A program made the position numbers and the translations under genes. This document shows positions 43,523 to 51,466 of a stretch of 64,000 bases of DNA, one piece after another. Within the stretch, counting starts at the first letter, position 1; every line of letters starts with the position of its first letter. Under the pieces are notes generated by a model that was not told the origin of the DNA, did no database searches, and was given only the letters and a program-made list of their open reading frames with translations. The stretch comes from UBA1794 sp964439955 (GTDB taxonomy: Bacteria; Bacteroidota; Bacteroidia; Bacteroidales; Bacteroidaceae): positions 111,151 to 175,150 of the forward strand of contig CAYTPX010000001.1 in NCBI GenBank assembly GCA_964439955.1, written 5' to 3'.

Positions 43523-44324
43523 CTACGTTGGCCTCCAACTCTCCGCGCAGCGCAGCCCGGGAAACAACGAAATCCGCATCCTCCTCCTGCGGCAACGAAC
43601 CGGCAACCTCCGGAGAAAGTGCGGCACTTCTTGAGGAAAGCCCAAGCGCTTTTCCCGGGAAGTGGCGCGTCTTTCCCTGAAAAGCCCCATAGCGGGCCAC
43701 CGCCACGCGGTGCAAGATTTCCTCTATGGGCAGCAAGCTCGCGTCCGTCTCCAGCAACAAGTTCCCGCCCGGTATGCAGGCCGCCGTCCCGGGATGGAAG
43801 TGTTCGCCCAACGAGAGGTAGATGCCCCGCCTGAGGAGCTGGCATGCCTGTTGCGGATTCCCCCGGAATCCATGGAACACCCACGGGACCTGCGGGCGGA
43901 GACGCTTCTGCAAGGCCAAGACATCATCTACCGCCTTTACGCAATGCAGCACCAGCGGCTTCCCCACCCGCTCGGCCAAACGGGCATGCCGCTCCAGCAA
44001 TTCCTGCGACTTCCGCCAAGCCTCCGCCTCCGCAACGGAAGCCCCGGGACGGCCTTCCCGCAGGCAGCCGGGCGCAGAGCCGGGCAACGGGCGGCGGGCA
44101 CGGTCGAGCCCGGCCTCGCCCACCGCCCGGACTTCCGGACAGGCGACCAATGCTTCCAGTTCCTCCCACGGGCAGGACAAGCCTTGGCGAAACTCCGCTT
44201 CGGCCCACGGGTGGATGCCCAACGAATAATAGCGCCCCGCACCGGGACGGAAGCCGCGGGGCGGTACCATGGAAAGGATGGCATGCGGGTGGTTTTCCGG
44301 CAGATGGGTATGGATATCCAGCAT
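43503..44324 (-). CDS. TatD family metal-dependent hydrolase with repeat-derived insertion
   Basis: 273 residues. A TIM-barrel hydrolase with DIHTHLPE at the N-terminus (HxH metal ligands), AVGEAGLDRA, LHCVKAVDDV, FHGFRGNPQQ and LETDASLLPIEEILHRVA. TatD enzymes act as 3'-5' DNases or D-aminoacyl hydrolases. Between RVAVARYG and the final helix (RGELEANVALLFGV) sits an unusual insert of about 45 residues encoded by sequence of the dispersed intergenic repeat (43590-43690). A second non-conserved insert (RRPLPGSAPGCLREGRPG region) follows GLDRA. The start at 44324 (MLDIHTHLP) is canonical. Confidence 0.85.
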   Translation of the reverse strand: MLDIHTHLPENHPHAILSMVPPRGFRPGAGRYYSLGIHPWAEAEFRQGLSCPWEELEALVACPEVRAVGEAGLDRARRPLPGSAPGCLREGRPGASVAEAEAWRKSQELLERHARLAERVGKPLVLHCVKAVDDVLALQKRLRPQVPWVFHGFRGNPQQACQLLRRGIYLSLGEHFHPGTAACIPGGNLLLETDASLLPIEEILHRVAVARYGAFQGKTRHFPGKALGLSSRSAALSPEVAGSLPQEEDADFVVSRAALRGELEANVALLFGV

Positions 44325-44358
44325 AGGCAACGGGGGCAATGCTAAGGTGAGGATGGCA

Positions 44359-44366
44359 CAAAAGTA
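44359..44366 (-). promoter_or_regulatory. -7 box of tatD
   Basis: Minus-strand TACTTTTG, 34 bases before the start codon. Confidence 0.55.
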
Positions 44367-44407
44367 CATTCTTTCCGGCGGATAAAGCCGCAGGCTGCAT
44401 TTTTTTG

Positions 44408-44415
44408 TACTTTTG
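44408..44415 (+). promoter_or_regulatory. -7 box of mnmG
   Basis: TACTTTTG, 25 bases before the start codon, after a T-rich upstream stretch. Confidence 0.6.
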
Positions 44416-44440
44416 CGCCGTTAAAAAACGTGCGCGCAAA

Positions 44441-46357
44441 ATGGAATTTTCATACGACGTAGTAGTAGTCGGGGCCGGGCATGCCGGTTGCGAAGCGGCG
44501 GCGGCGGCGGCCACGATAGGGGTGCGAACCTGCCTTGTCACCATGGACATGAACAAGATAGCCCAAATGAGTTGCAACCCCGCCGTGGGCGGGATTGCGA
44601 AAGGGCAAATCGTCCGGGAGATAGACGCCTTGGGCGGGCACATGGGATGCGTGACGGACCGCTCGTCCATACAGTTCCGGTTGCTGAACCGCTCCAAGGG
44701 GCCGGCCATGTGGAGCCCGCGGGCGCAGTGCGACCGCGGCAAGTTCATCTGGAACTGGCGTGAGGTATTGGAGAACATACCCGGGCTGCGCATCTGGCAA
44801 GATACCGTCGAGGAATTGCTCGTGGAGCAAGGAATCGTCAGGGGCGTACGCACGCTTTGGGGAGTCACCCTGCGCGCACGTTGCGTCATCATCACTGCCG
44901 GGACATTCCTCAACGGGCTGATGCACATAGGCCCCAAGCAAGTCCCGGGCGGGCGCAGCGCGGAACTGGCATCCTACCATCTCACCGAGTCGATAACCCG
45001 GCACGGAATCCGCACCGCCCGCATGAAAACCGGCACACCGGTACGCATCGACGGCCGGACCGTACACTTCGAGGATTTGGAAATACAAGAGGGAGAAAAC
45101 GATTTCCACCGCTTTTCCTTCCTCCCCTTTGCCACCCCGCACCCCTTGGCACAACGCCCCTGCTGGAGTTGCTTCACCAACCCGGAGGTCCACCGCGTAC
45201 TGCGTGGCGGGCTAGCACAGTCCCCGCTCTACAACGGGCAAATCAAAAGCATCGGCCCCCGCTACTGTCCGAGCATAGAGACCAAGATCGTCACGTTCGA
45301 AAGCAAAGACCAACACCAGCTTTTCTTGGAGCCCGAAGGCGAGAACACACAGGAGTTCTACCTGAACGGCTTCTCGTCGTCGCTCCCAATGGAAGTGCAA
45401 ATCGGAGCCTTGAGGCACATCCCGGCATTCCGCGACGTGGCGGTCTACCGGCCGGGATATGCCATAGAGTACGATTTCTTCGACCCCACCCAGCTTACCC
45501 ATACGCTGGAGTCGAAAGTAATCGACGGGCTTTTCTTCGCCGGGCAGGTAAACGGGACCACCGGATACGAGGAGGCCGGCGGCCAAGGGCTCGTAGCCGG
45601 AATCAACGCAGCCCTCAAGTGCGGCGGAAGCGCGCCGTTCGTCCTCGGGCGTGACGAAGCATACATCGGCGTCTTAATCGACGACTTGGTGACAAAAGGG
45701 GTTGACGAACCATACCGCATGTTCACCTCGCGCGCCGAATACCGCATCCTACTCCGGCAAGACGATGCCGACCTCCGCCTCACCCCCAAGGCCGAATCCC
45801 TCGGCCTCGCCTCGCCCCTCCGCGTCCGGACGCTGCGCGAGAAACAAGAAGGCATGGAGCGCATCTTGAAGTTCGCCGAGGGGCAACACATGAAGCCCAC
45901 CGCAGGGTTGGCCGACGCGCTGGCACAAATGGGGACAAGCCCGCTGCGGCGAGGATGCCGCCTCTCGGAATTGATAGAAAGACCCCAAGTTTCACTCAAG
46001 GGCATCGCCGGTTACATCCCGGAGCTCCAGTCCCTGCTGGAAAGCCTCGGCCCGATGCGTGAAGAGATTGAAGAAGCAGCCGAGGTGCGCATGAAGTATT
46101 CTGGCTATATCGAGCGCGAGCGGCAAATAGCGGAAAAGATGCTCCGGCTGGAGCACATCAAGATAAAAGGGAAGTTCGACTATCCTTCCCTCCAGAGCCT
46201 CTCCACCGAAGCACGGCAGAAGCTCACGCGCATCGACCCGGAGACGCTGGCGCAGGCCAGCCGCATCCCCGGCGTCTCACCCAGCGACATCAACGTGCTG
46301 CTGGTGCTTGCGCAGGGCAAAGCGAACAAGAGTGTTCCACGTGAAACAAACGGATAA
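44441..46357 (+). CDS. mnmG: tRNA uridine-5-carboxymethylaminomethyl modification enzyme
   Basis: 638-residue FAD protein that, with MnmE, modifies U34 of several tRNAs. The dinucleotide motif VVVGAGHAGCEAA starts at residue 6; SCNPAVGGIAKGQIVREIDALGG, TGTFLNG-type (ITAGTFLNGLMHIG), MKTGTPVRIDGRT, CWSCFTN, EGENTQEFYLNGFSSSLP and EAGGQGLVAGINAA are all present. The C-terminal helical domain ends in VLLVLAQGKANKSVPRETNG; the last codons double as a parS site. The start at 44441 (MEFSYDVVVVG) is canonical. mnmG is often origin-linked in bacteria. Confidence 0.96.
   Translation: MEFSYDVVVVGAGHAGCEAAAAAATIGVRTCLVTMDMNKIAQMSCNPAVGGIAKGQIVREIDALGGHMGCVTDRSSIQFRLLNRSKGPAMWSPRAQCDRGKFIWNWREVLENIPGLRIWQDTVEELLVEQGIVRGVRTLWGVTLRARCVIITAGTFLNGLMHIGPKQVPGGRSAELASYHLTESITRHGIRTARMKTGTPVRIDGRTVHFEDLEIQEGENDFHRFSFLPFATPHPLAQRPCWSCFTNPEVHRVLRGGLAQSPLYNGQIKSIGPRYCPSIETKIVTFESKDQHQLFLEPEGENTQEFYLNGFSSSLPMEVQIGALRHIPAFRDVAVYRPGYAIEYDFFDPTQLTHTLESKVIDGLFFAGQVNGTTGYEEAGGQGLVAGINAALKCGGSAPFVLGRDEAYIGVLIDDLVTKGVDEPYRMFTSRAEYRILLRQDDADLRLTPKAESLGLASPLRVRTLREKQEGMERILKFAEGQHMKPTAGLADALAQMGTSPLRRGCRLSELIERPQVSLKGIAGYIPELQSLLESLGPMREEIEEAAEVRMKYSGYIERERQIAEKMLRLEHIKIKGKFDYPSLQSLSTEARQKLTRIDPETLAQASRIPGVSPSDINVLLVLAQGKANKSVPRETNG
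46333..46348. promoter_or_regulatory. parS centromere site (ParB binding)
   Basis: TGTTCCACGTGAAACA matches the 16-base ParB consensus TGTTnCACGTGAAACA at every fixed position. It lies inside mnmG, encoding ...SVPRET near the stop. I found no second good match in the window. parS sites mark the origin-proximal domain, so this region is probably near oriC. Confidence 0.8.
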
Positions 46358-46429
46358 ACTTTAACCATATAACGCACTGAATCGGCGAAAGTTAGGCGTT
46401 CTTCCGGGAAGCCCGCTTAAAGTTGTTTC

Positions 46430-46505
46430 CCGCCGCGCAGTGCCTCGGGGAGGAAAGCCCCGCCCCTTCCGGGGAAAAGTGCCGCATGGAATCCGGAAAA
46501 GCCGC
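46430..46505. repeat. Copy of the dispersed intergenic repeat upstream of uvrC
   Basis: GGGAGGAAAGCC..CTTCCGGGGAAAAGTGCCGC and TCCGGAAAAGCCGC elements. No TAnnTTTG box is visible for uvrC, so it may be read from mnmG. Confidence 0.35.
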
Positions 46506-46511
46506 AAGACT

Positions 46512-48368
46512 ATGGGAACGGAAAACGAAGTATATGAAGAAAAGCTGAAAGGAATCGTCAGCAACCTGTCCGAAGGCCCCGGCATTTACCAGTACATCGG
46601 GGCAGAAGGGAACGTGATTTACGTAGGAAAAGCCAAAAACCTGAAACGGCGGGTCTCCTCCTATTTCAACAAGGAGCACGACAGCTTGAAGACACGCCTG
46701 CTCGTGCGGCACATCCGCGACATCAAATACATCGTCGTGCGCAGCGAGGAAGACGCACTCCTCTTGGAGAACAACCTCATCAAGCAGTACAAGCCAAAAT
46801 ACAACGTGTTGCTCAAGGACGACAAGACCTACCCCCAAATCTGCGTGAGCAAGGAGGAGTTTCCCCGTATCTACAAGACCCGCCGCATCGACAAGCGCAA
46901 CGGGACGTATTTCGGCCCGTACACGCACCTGCCTTCCATGTATGCCGTGCTCGAGCTCATCAGCAAGGTTTTCCGCATACGCAGCTGCCGGTTCCCGCTG
47001 CACCAAGAGAAAATCGACAGCGGGAAATATAAAGTCTGCCTCGACTACCATATAAAGAAATGCGACGGGCCGTGCGTCGGCGCCATCAGCCGCGAGGAAT
47101 ACGGGGCAAACATAGAGCGTGCAAAAAAAATACTCCGGGGGAACACGGAAGAAATCAGCCGGGAATACCTGCACAAGATGCGGGAAGCAGCAAACGGGCT
47201 ACGCTTCGAAGAGGCACAAAAGGCCAAGGAGATGTACGAACTCATCGAGAGTTACAAGGCACGGTCCGAAGTGGTCGGGAGGAATGTGACAAACGTGGAC
47301 GTATTTTCCATCTTGTCCGACGAGAAAGTTGCCTACGTCAATTACCTGCACATCACGCAGGGGTGCATCAACCGTGCCTTCACATTCGAATACAAAAAGA
47401 AGCTGGACGAAAGCGACGAGGAGCTGCTCATGATGGGAATCGTGGAGATGCGCGAGCGTTACGGCAGCACGGCACGCGAAATCATCGTGCCCTTCCAGCC
47501 GGAAATAACAATGGGCGAGGTCGAATTCACCGTCCCCAAAGGCGGCGACCGCAAGAAGCTGCTCGATTTGTCCCTGCTCAACGTCAAACAATACAAACTC
47601 GACCGCCTGAAACAAGCCGAAAAACTCAACCCCGAGCAGCGCAGCGTGCGCCTGATGAAAGAGATCCAGGAGCAACTCCACCTGCCCAAACTGCCCAACC
47701 GCATCGAATGTTTCGACAATTCACACATCCAAGGGAGCGACCCCGTGGCCGGTTGCGTGGTATTCATCAAGGCCAAACCAGCCAAAAACGAGTACCGGAA
47801 ATACCAAATCAAGGGCGGGGAAGGCGGCGACGACTATGGGTCAATGCGCGAAGTGGCCTTCCGCCGCTACAAACGGGCGCTCGAAGAAGGCTCTCCCCTG
47901 CCCGACCTGATTGTAGCCGACGGTGGAAAGGGGCAAATGGAGGCCTTACGCCAAATTACCTGCGGGCAACTGGGACTGGACATTCCCATCGTCGGGCTGG
48001 CCAAAGACCGCAAGCACCGCACTTCGGAAGTGCTTTACGGATTTCCCCCGGTAGTCGTGGGCATCAAGCAAGGCACGGCGCTCTTCCACCTGCTCGAACG
48101 AATCCAAGAGGAGGTACACCGTTACGCCATCACCTACCACCGCGACCGGAGAAGCAAGGGGCAAACCCACTCGGCACTCGACGAAATCAAGGGAATCGGC
48201 CCCAAAACAAAAGAAACCCTGCTGCGGAAATACAAAAGCACCAAGCGTATCGCCCAAGCCGACCCGGAAGAAATCAGCGCACTCATCGGCGGCAAGAAGG
48301 CCGCACTCCTCCTCCAAGCGCTGAAACCCGCGACACCCGCCGCCGGGCAAGCCGAAGAAAAAGCCTGA
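46512..48368 (+). CDS. uvrC: Excinuclease ABC subunit C
   Basis: 618-residue nucleotide-excision-repair nuclease. The N-terminal GIY-YIG domain (GPGIYQYIGAEGNVIYVGKAKNLKRRV quoted in part: GIYQYIG..IYVGKAKN) makes the 3' incision. A UVR motif lies near residue 215, the RNase H-like C-terminal nuclease (IECFDNSHIQG..VAGCVVF, DLIVADGGKGQ) makes the 5' incision, and a helix-hairpin-helix pair follows (IKGIGPKTKETLL). The start at 46512 (MGTENEVYEEK) is preferred because 24 residues upstream are repeat-derived. Confidence 0.95.
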   Translation: MGTENEVYEEKLKGIVSNLSEGPGIYQYIGAEGNVIYVGKAKNLKRRVSSYFNKEHDSLKTRLLVRHIRDIKYIVVRSEEDALLLENNLIKQYKPKYNVLLKDDKTYPQICVSKEEFPRIYKTRRIDKRNGTYFGPYTHLPSMYAVLELISKVFRIRSCRFPLHQEKIDSGKYKVCLDYHIKKCDGPCVGAISREEYGANIERAKKILRGNTEEISREYLHKMREAANGLRFEEAQKAKEMYELIESYKARSEVVGRNVTNVDVFSILSDEKVAYVNYLHITQGCINRAFTFEYKKKLDESDEELLMMGIVEMRERYGSTAREIIVPFQPEITMGEVEFTVPKGGDRKKLLDLSLLNVKQYKLDRLKQAEKLNPEQRSVRLMKEIQEQLHLPKLPNRIECFDNSHIQGSDPVAGCVVFIKAKPAKNEYRKYQIKGGEGGDDYGSMREVAFRRYKRALEEGSPLPDLIVADGGKGQMEALRQITCGQLGLDIPIVGLAKDRKHRTSEVLYGFPPVVVGIKQGTALFHLLERIQEEVHRYAITYHRDRRSKGQTHSALDEIKGIGPKTKETLLRKYKSTKRIAQADPEEISALIGGKKAALLLQALKPATPAAGQAEEKA

Positions 48369-48398
48369 GGCCACCCCGCCAATCCGGCGGAAAAACAG

Positions 48399-48406
48399 TA
48401 CTTTTG
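48399..48406 (+). promoter_or_regulatory. -7 box of the dtd operon
   Basis: TACTTTTG, eight bases before the dtd ATG, again predicting a near-leaderless mRNA. Confidence 0.55.
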
Positions 48407-48414
48407 CACCCATC

Positions 48415-48867
48415 ATGAGAATCGTAATCCAAAGAGTAACGCATGCCTCCGTCACGATCGGGGGGCGTATCCACGGCGCCATACGACAGGGATTGCTCAT
48501 ACTTGTCGGGATTGAGGAAGCCGACACGGAGACGGACGCGGACTGGCTGGCGCAAAAAGCCGTAAACCTGCGCATCTTCGACGACGAACAGGGTGTCATG
48601 AACCGGAGCGTCTGCGACATCGGGGGGAACATCCTCGCCATAAGCCAGTTCACCCTGATGGCCGCCACCAAAAAGGGCAACCGCCCGTCCTACATCCGCG
48701 CCGCACGCCACGAAACGGCCATACCGCTCTACAAGAAGTTCTGCGCCGGGCTGTCCGCACACCTCGGCAGGAAGGTGGAAACAGGGGTGTTCGGCGCCGA
48801 CATGAAGGTAGAGCTGCTCAACGACGGCCCCGTAACCATCTGGATGGACAGCAAGAACCGCGAATGA
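48415..48867 (+). CDS. dtd: D-aminoacyl-tRNA deacylase
   Basis: 150-residue homodimeric proofreading enzyme that removes D-amino acids and glycine from mischarged tRNA. Diagnostic motifs: RVTHASVTIGG, the SQFTL active-site stretch, RPSYIRAA and the Gly-cisPro motif NDGPVTIWMD near the C-terminus. Full length. Heads a co-directional set with the MazG-like and deoC genes. Confidence 0.95.
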   Translation: MRIVIQRVTHASVTIGGRIHGAIRQGLLILVGIEEADTETDADWLAQKAVNLRIFDDEQGVMNRSVCDIGGNILAISQFTLMAATKKGNRPSYIRAARHETAIPLYKKFCAGLSAHLGRKVETGVFGADMKVELLNDGPVTIWMDSKNRE

Positions 48868-48956
48868 AAAGTGCCGCACCCCGGCAGGAAAAGCCTTTCC
48901 GCCTTATGCCAAAAGTGGCGGCACTATTCCCAAAGACTCCCATACCCGGAAAAGAA

Positions 48957-49286
48957 ATGACCATAGAAGAAGCCCAAAAAACCGTAGACGGATGGATCAA
49001 GACCTACGGCGTCCGCTACTTCAGCGAATTGACCAACATGGCCGTACTCACCGAGGAAGTGGGCGAACTCGCCCGCGTCATGGCCCGCAAATATGGCGAC
49101 CAGTCGTTCAAAGAAGGCGAACAATCCAACCTGGGCGAGGAGATGGCCGACATTCTGTGGGTGCTCATCTGCTTAGCCAACCAGACCGGAGTAGACCTGA
49201 CGCAGGCTTTCCGCGAAACCATCGCAAAGAAAACCCGCCGCGACTCCACCCGCCACCTCGAGAACCCCAAACTGAAAAGCAAATGA
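48957..49286 (+). CDS. MazG-like nucleotide pyrophosphohydrolase
   Basis: 109-residue all-alpha NTP-PPase. Metal-binding helices carry LTEEVGELARVMARKYG (ExxE) and LGEEMADILWVLICLANQTGVDL (ExxD). Single-domain proteins of this type hydrolyse (d)NTPs, often non-canonical ones, for pool cleaning. The start at 48957 (MTIEEAQKTVDGWI) is chosen by family alignment; 31 in-frame codons upstream are repeat DNA. Middle gene of dtd-mazG-deoC. Confidence 0.9.
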   Translation: MTIEEAQKTVDGWIKTYGVRYFSELTNMAVLTEEVGELARVMARKYGDQSFKEGEQSNLGEEMADILWVLICLANQTGVDLTQAFRETIAKKTRRDSTRHLENPKLKSK

Positions 49287-49327
49287 CCCCTCCCCTACAC
49301 CCGCAAAACCCTAAAAACAAAACCAAC

Positions 49328-50239
49328 ATGCACACCCACGAACCTGAAAAAAGCAAGTACGACACCGCCCTGGAACGCTACGAAACCCGTCTGGACGAGG
49401 CTGAAGTAGCCCGCGCGACCCGCCATTTAATCGACCACCACCTTGCCGAAAACGACACAAAGGAGGCACGCAAATTCTTGCTCCACTGCACGGACCTGAC
49501 CTCCCTCCACACGGACGACACGGAAGAATCCATCCTAAGATTGACCGAATCGGTAAACCAATTTGTCGATGAATACGGCGATTTGGAAAATGTGGCCGCC
49601 CTCTGCGTCTACCCCGCACTGGTAAAAATCGTAAGCGACTCGCTCGAAGCCGACGGCGTGGAGATAGCCGCCGTGAGCGGGGGATTCCCCCATGCACAAA
49701 CCTTCCCGGAGGTAAAAATGGCCGAGACGGCACTTTGCCGGAAAGACGGGGCGACGGAGATAGACATCGTGATGAACCTCGGAAAATTCCTCAGCGGCGA
49801 CTACGAAGCCGTATGCGACGATCTGGAGGAGCAGAAAGCCTTGTGCGGCGAAGAGGGGAAACTGAAAGTAATATTGGAAACAGGGTTGCTCAAAGAACCT
49901 GCGCTCATCAAGAAAGCCGCCATCCTGGCCCTCTACTCCGGTGCAGACTTCCTGAAAACGTCCACCGGGAAGCTCCCGGGGGCAAGCGGCGCCACGCCCG
50001 AAGCGGCATGGGTCATCTGCCAGACGCTACGCGAATACCATGAGGAAACGGGCCGGAAAGCCGGTTTTAAGGCCGCAGGAGGCATCGAAACGGTGCGCGA
50101 CGCACTGCAATACTACACGATAGTGAAAGAGGTCTTAGGCGAAGGATGGCTGTCGAACCGCTACTTCCGCATCGGCACCTCCCGCCTCGCCAACCGCCTG
50201 CTTTCCGAAATCACAGGCAGGGAAGTGGCCTTCTTCTGA
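49328..50239 (+). CDS. deoC: Deoxyribose-phosphate aldolase
   Basis: 303-residue class I aldolase cleaving 2-deoxyribose 5-phosphate into glyceraldehyde 3-phosphate and acetaldehyde. Schiff-base Lys in DFLKTSTGKLPG, second Lys in GFKAAGGI, and the VCVYPALV-type ALCVYPALVKIV and GGFPHAQTF blocks are visible. The extended N-terminus (about 40 charged residues) is typical of Bacteroidetes DeoC. 41 bases after the MazG-like gene. Confidence 0.95.
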   Translation: MHTHEPEKSKYDTALERYETRLDEAEVARATRHLIDHHLAENDTKEARKFLLHCTDLTSLHTDDTEESILRLTESVNQFVDEYGDLENVAALCVYPALVKIVSDSLEADGVEIAAVSGGFPHAQTFPEVKMAETALCRKDGATEIDIVMNLGKFLSGDYEAVCDDLEEQKALCGEEGKLKVILETGLLKEPALIKKAAILALYSGADFLKTSTGKLPGASGATPEAAWVICQTLREYHEETGRKAGFKAAGGIETVRDALQYYTIVKEVLGEGWLSNRYFRIGTSRLANRLLSEITGREVAFF

Positions 50240-50283
50240 AGGGCACTGCCCCCTCCCCCGGAAGGACGTAAGGGGACGGAAAA

Positions 50284-50319
50284 AAGCCCCGGGTCTGCTT
50301 CACGCATGACCCGGGGCTT
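50284..50319. terminator. Bidirectional terminator between deoC and the polyprenyl synthase gene
   Basis: A perfect 12-bp stem (50284-50295 with 50308-50319). On the minus strand it is followed by six T; on the plus strand by CTTCC, so it serves the minus gene best. Confidence 0.75.
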
Positions 50320-50388
50320 CTTCCTATAAGGGACGCCGCTTTCCGAGGAAAGCCTTGCCGCTTCCCAGGAAAAACAGCAAAGGAAACG

Positions 50389-51378
50389 TCACGATTCGCG
50401 CTCGGAAACATAATCGATGTATGCCTCCAAGGCGCGGCGGACGGGGGAATCAGGATAGGTGGAAAGCATGAATTTGGCCCCTTTCTTCAGTTCCTCCATG
50501 CGTTGCTCGGCGTATTCAATCCCTCCCTTTGCCACGGAAAAGCCGATCATCTCGTGAATATCATCCGCGCTGGCCTGCTGCGACTTGATGCGCCGCACCA
50601 GTTGCCCGATGCGCTGGCGCTCTTCGCCCTGCACGCAACGGAAAGCGTAAATGGCCGGGAGGGTGAGCTTCCCTTCGCGCATGTCGTTGCCCGTAGGCTT
50701 GCCTATGCGCTCCTGGGCAGACTCGGAGTAGTCGAAGATGTCGTCACGTATTTGGAAGCAGATGCCTATGAACTCGCCCAAGGTAGTGGCAAACCCCACA
50801 GCCTCCTCCGGGGCATCCACGGAGCATGCGGCCACGGCGGCACAGGTGGAAAAGAGCGCGGCCGTCTTCTTCCTGATGATGTTGAAATAAGCATCCTCGG
50901 AGACTTCGCTGCTCGATATGGTGTGCAACTGTATCAACTCGCCGTCGGCGAGCTCGCCGCCCAAGCGGGATATCAGGGAAATAATGGCCGGGGAGTTTGC
51001 AAGCGAGGCCTGCATGAGCGAGGCAGCCAGCAAATAATCGCCCGAAAGGATGGCCACCTTATTATGAAAGAGCGCATTCACCGAGGGAATCCCCCGCCGC
51101 TCCGAGCTTTCGTCCACCACGTCGTCGTGCATCAGGCTGGCCGTATGGAGCAATTCCAAGGAGACGGCCGCACGGAAAGTGCGTTCATTGATCTTACCCA
51201 ACAGGCGGGCCATGAGCATTACCAAGGCGGGCCGCATCATTTTCCCCTTGCGCTGGCGGACATGGTCGAACACCTTTTGCAACAAAGGATTCGACGAAAC
51301 CAATACCTCATCGAAGAGTTCGGAAAACTGCCTCAAATCATTCTCCACAGGTGCCCGCAATTGCACTAATTTGTCCAT
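50389..51378 (-). CDS. Polyprenyl diphosphate synthase (trans-isoprenyl, octaprenyl-type)
   Basis: 329-residue all-alpha prenyltransferase extending isoprenoid chains, probably for menaquinone. First Asp-rich motif LMHDDVVDESSERRG, second motif FQIRDDIFDY; KGKMMRPALVM binds IPP. Length and motifs match IspB/octaprenyl synthases. It is divergent from polA and uses its own promoter; product chain length cannot be deduced here. Confidence 0.92.
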   Translation of the reverse strand: MDKLVQLRAPVENDLRQFSELFDEVLVSSNPLLQKVFDHVRQRKGKMMRPALVMLMARLLGKINERTFRAAVSLELLHTASLMHDDVVDESSERRGIPSVNALFHNKVAILSGDYLLAASLMQASLANSPAIISLISRLGGELADGELIQLHTISSSEVSEDAYFNIIRKKTAALFSTCAAVAACSVDAPEEAVGFATTLGEFIGICFQIRDDIFDYSESAQERIGKPTGNDMREGKLTLPAIYAFRCVQGEERQRIGQLVRRIKSQQASADDIHEMIGFSVAKGGIEYAEQRMEELKKGAKFMLSTYPDSPVRRALEAYIDYVSERES

Positions 51379-51396
51379 CCTCTTTTAATTTGCGCA

Positions 51397-51404
51397 CAAA
51401 AGTA
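51397..51404 (-). promoter_or_regulatory. -7 box of the polyprenyl synthase gene
   Basis: Minus-strand TACTTTTG, 18 bases before the start codon. Confidence 0.55.
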
Positions 51405-51435
51405 ATAATAAAAAGGTTAATCTAATTCTTTTTCG

Positions 51436-51443
51436 TACATTTA
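51436..51443 (+). promoter_or_regulatory. Probable -7 box of polA
   Basis: TACATTTA, one mismatch to TAnnTTTG, 23 bases before the polA ATG. Confidence 0.35.
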
Positions 51444-51466
51444 CACCCTTGTAATGCTTGTTTTTG

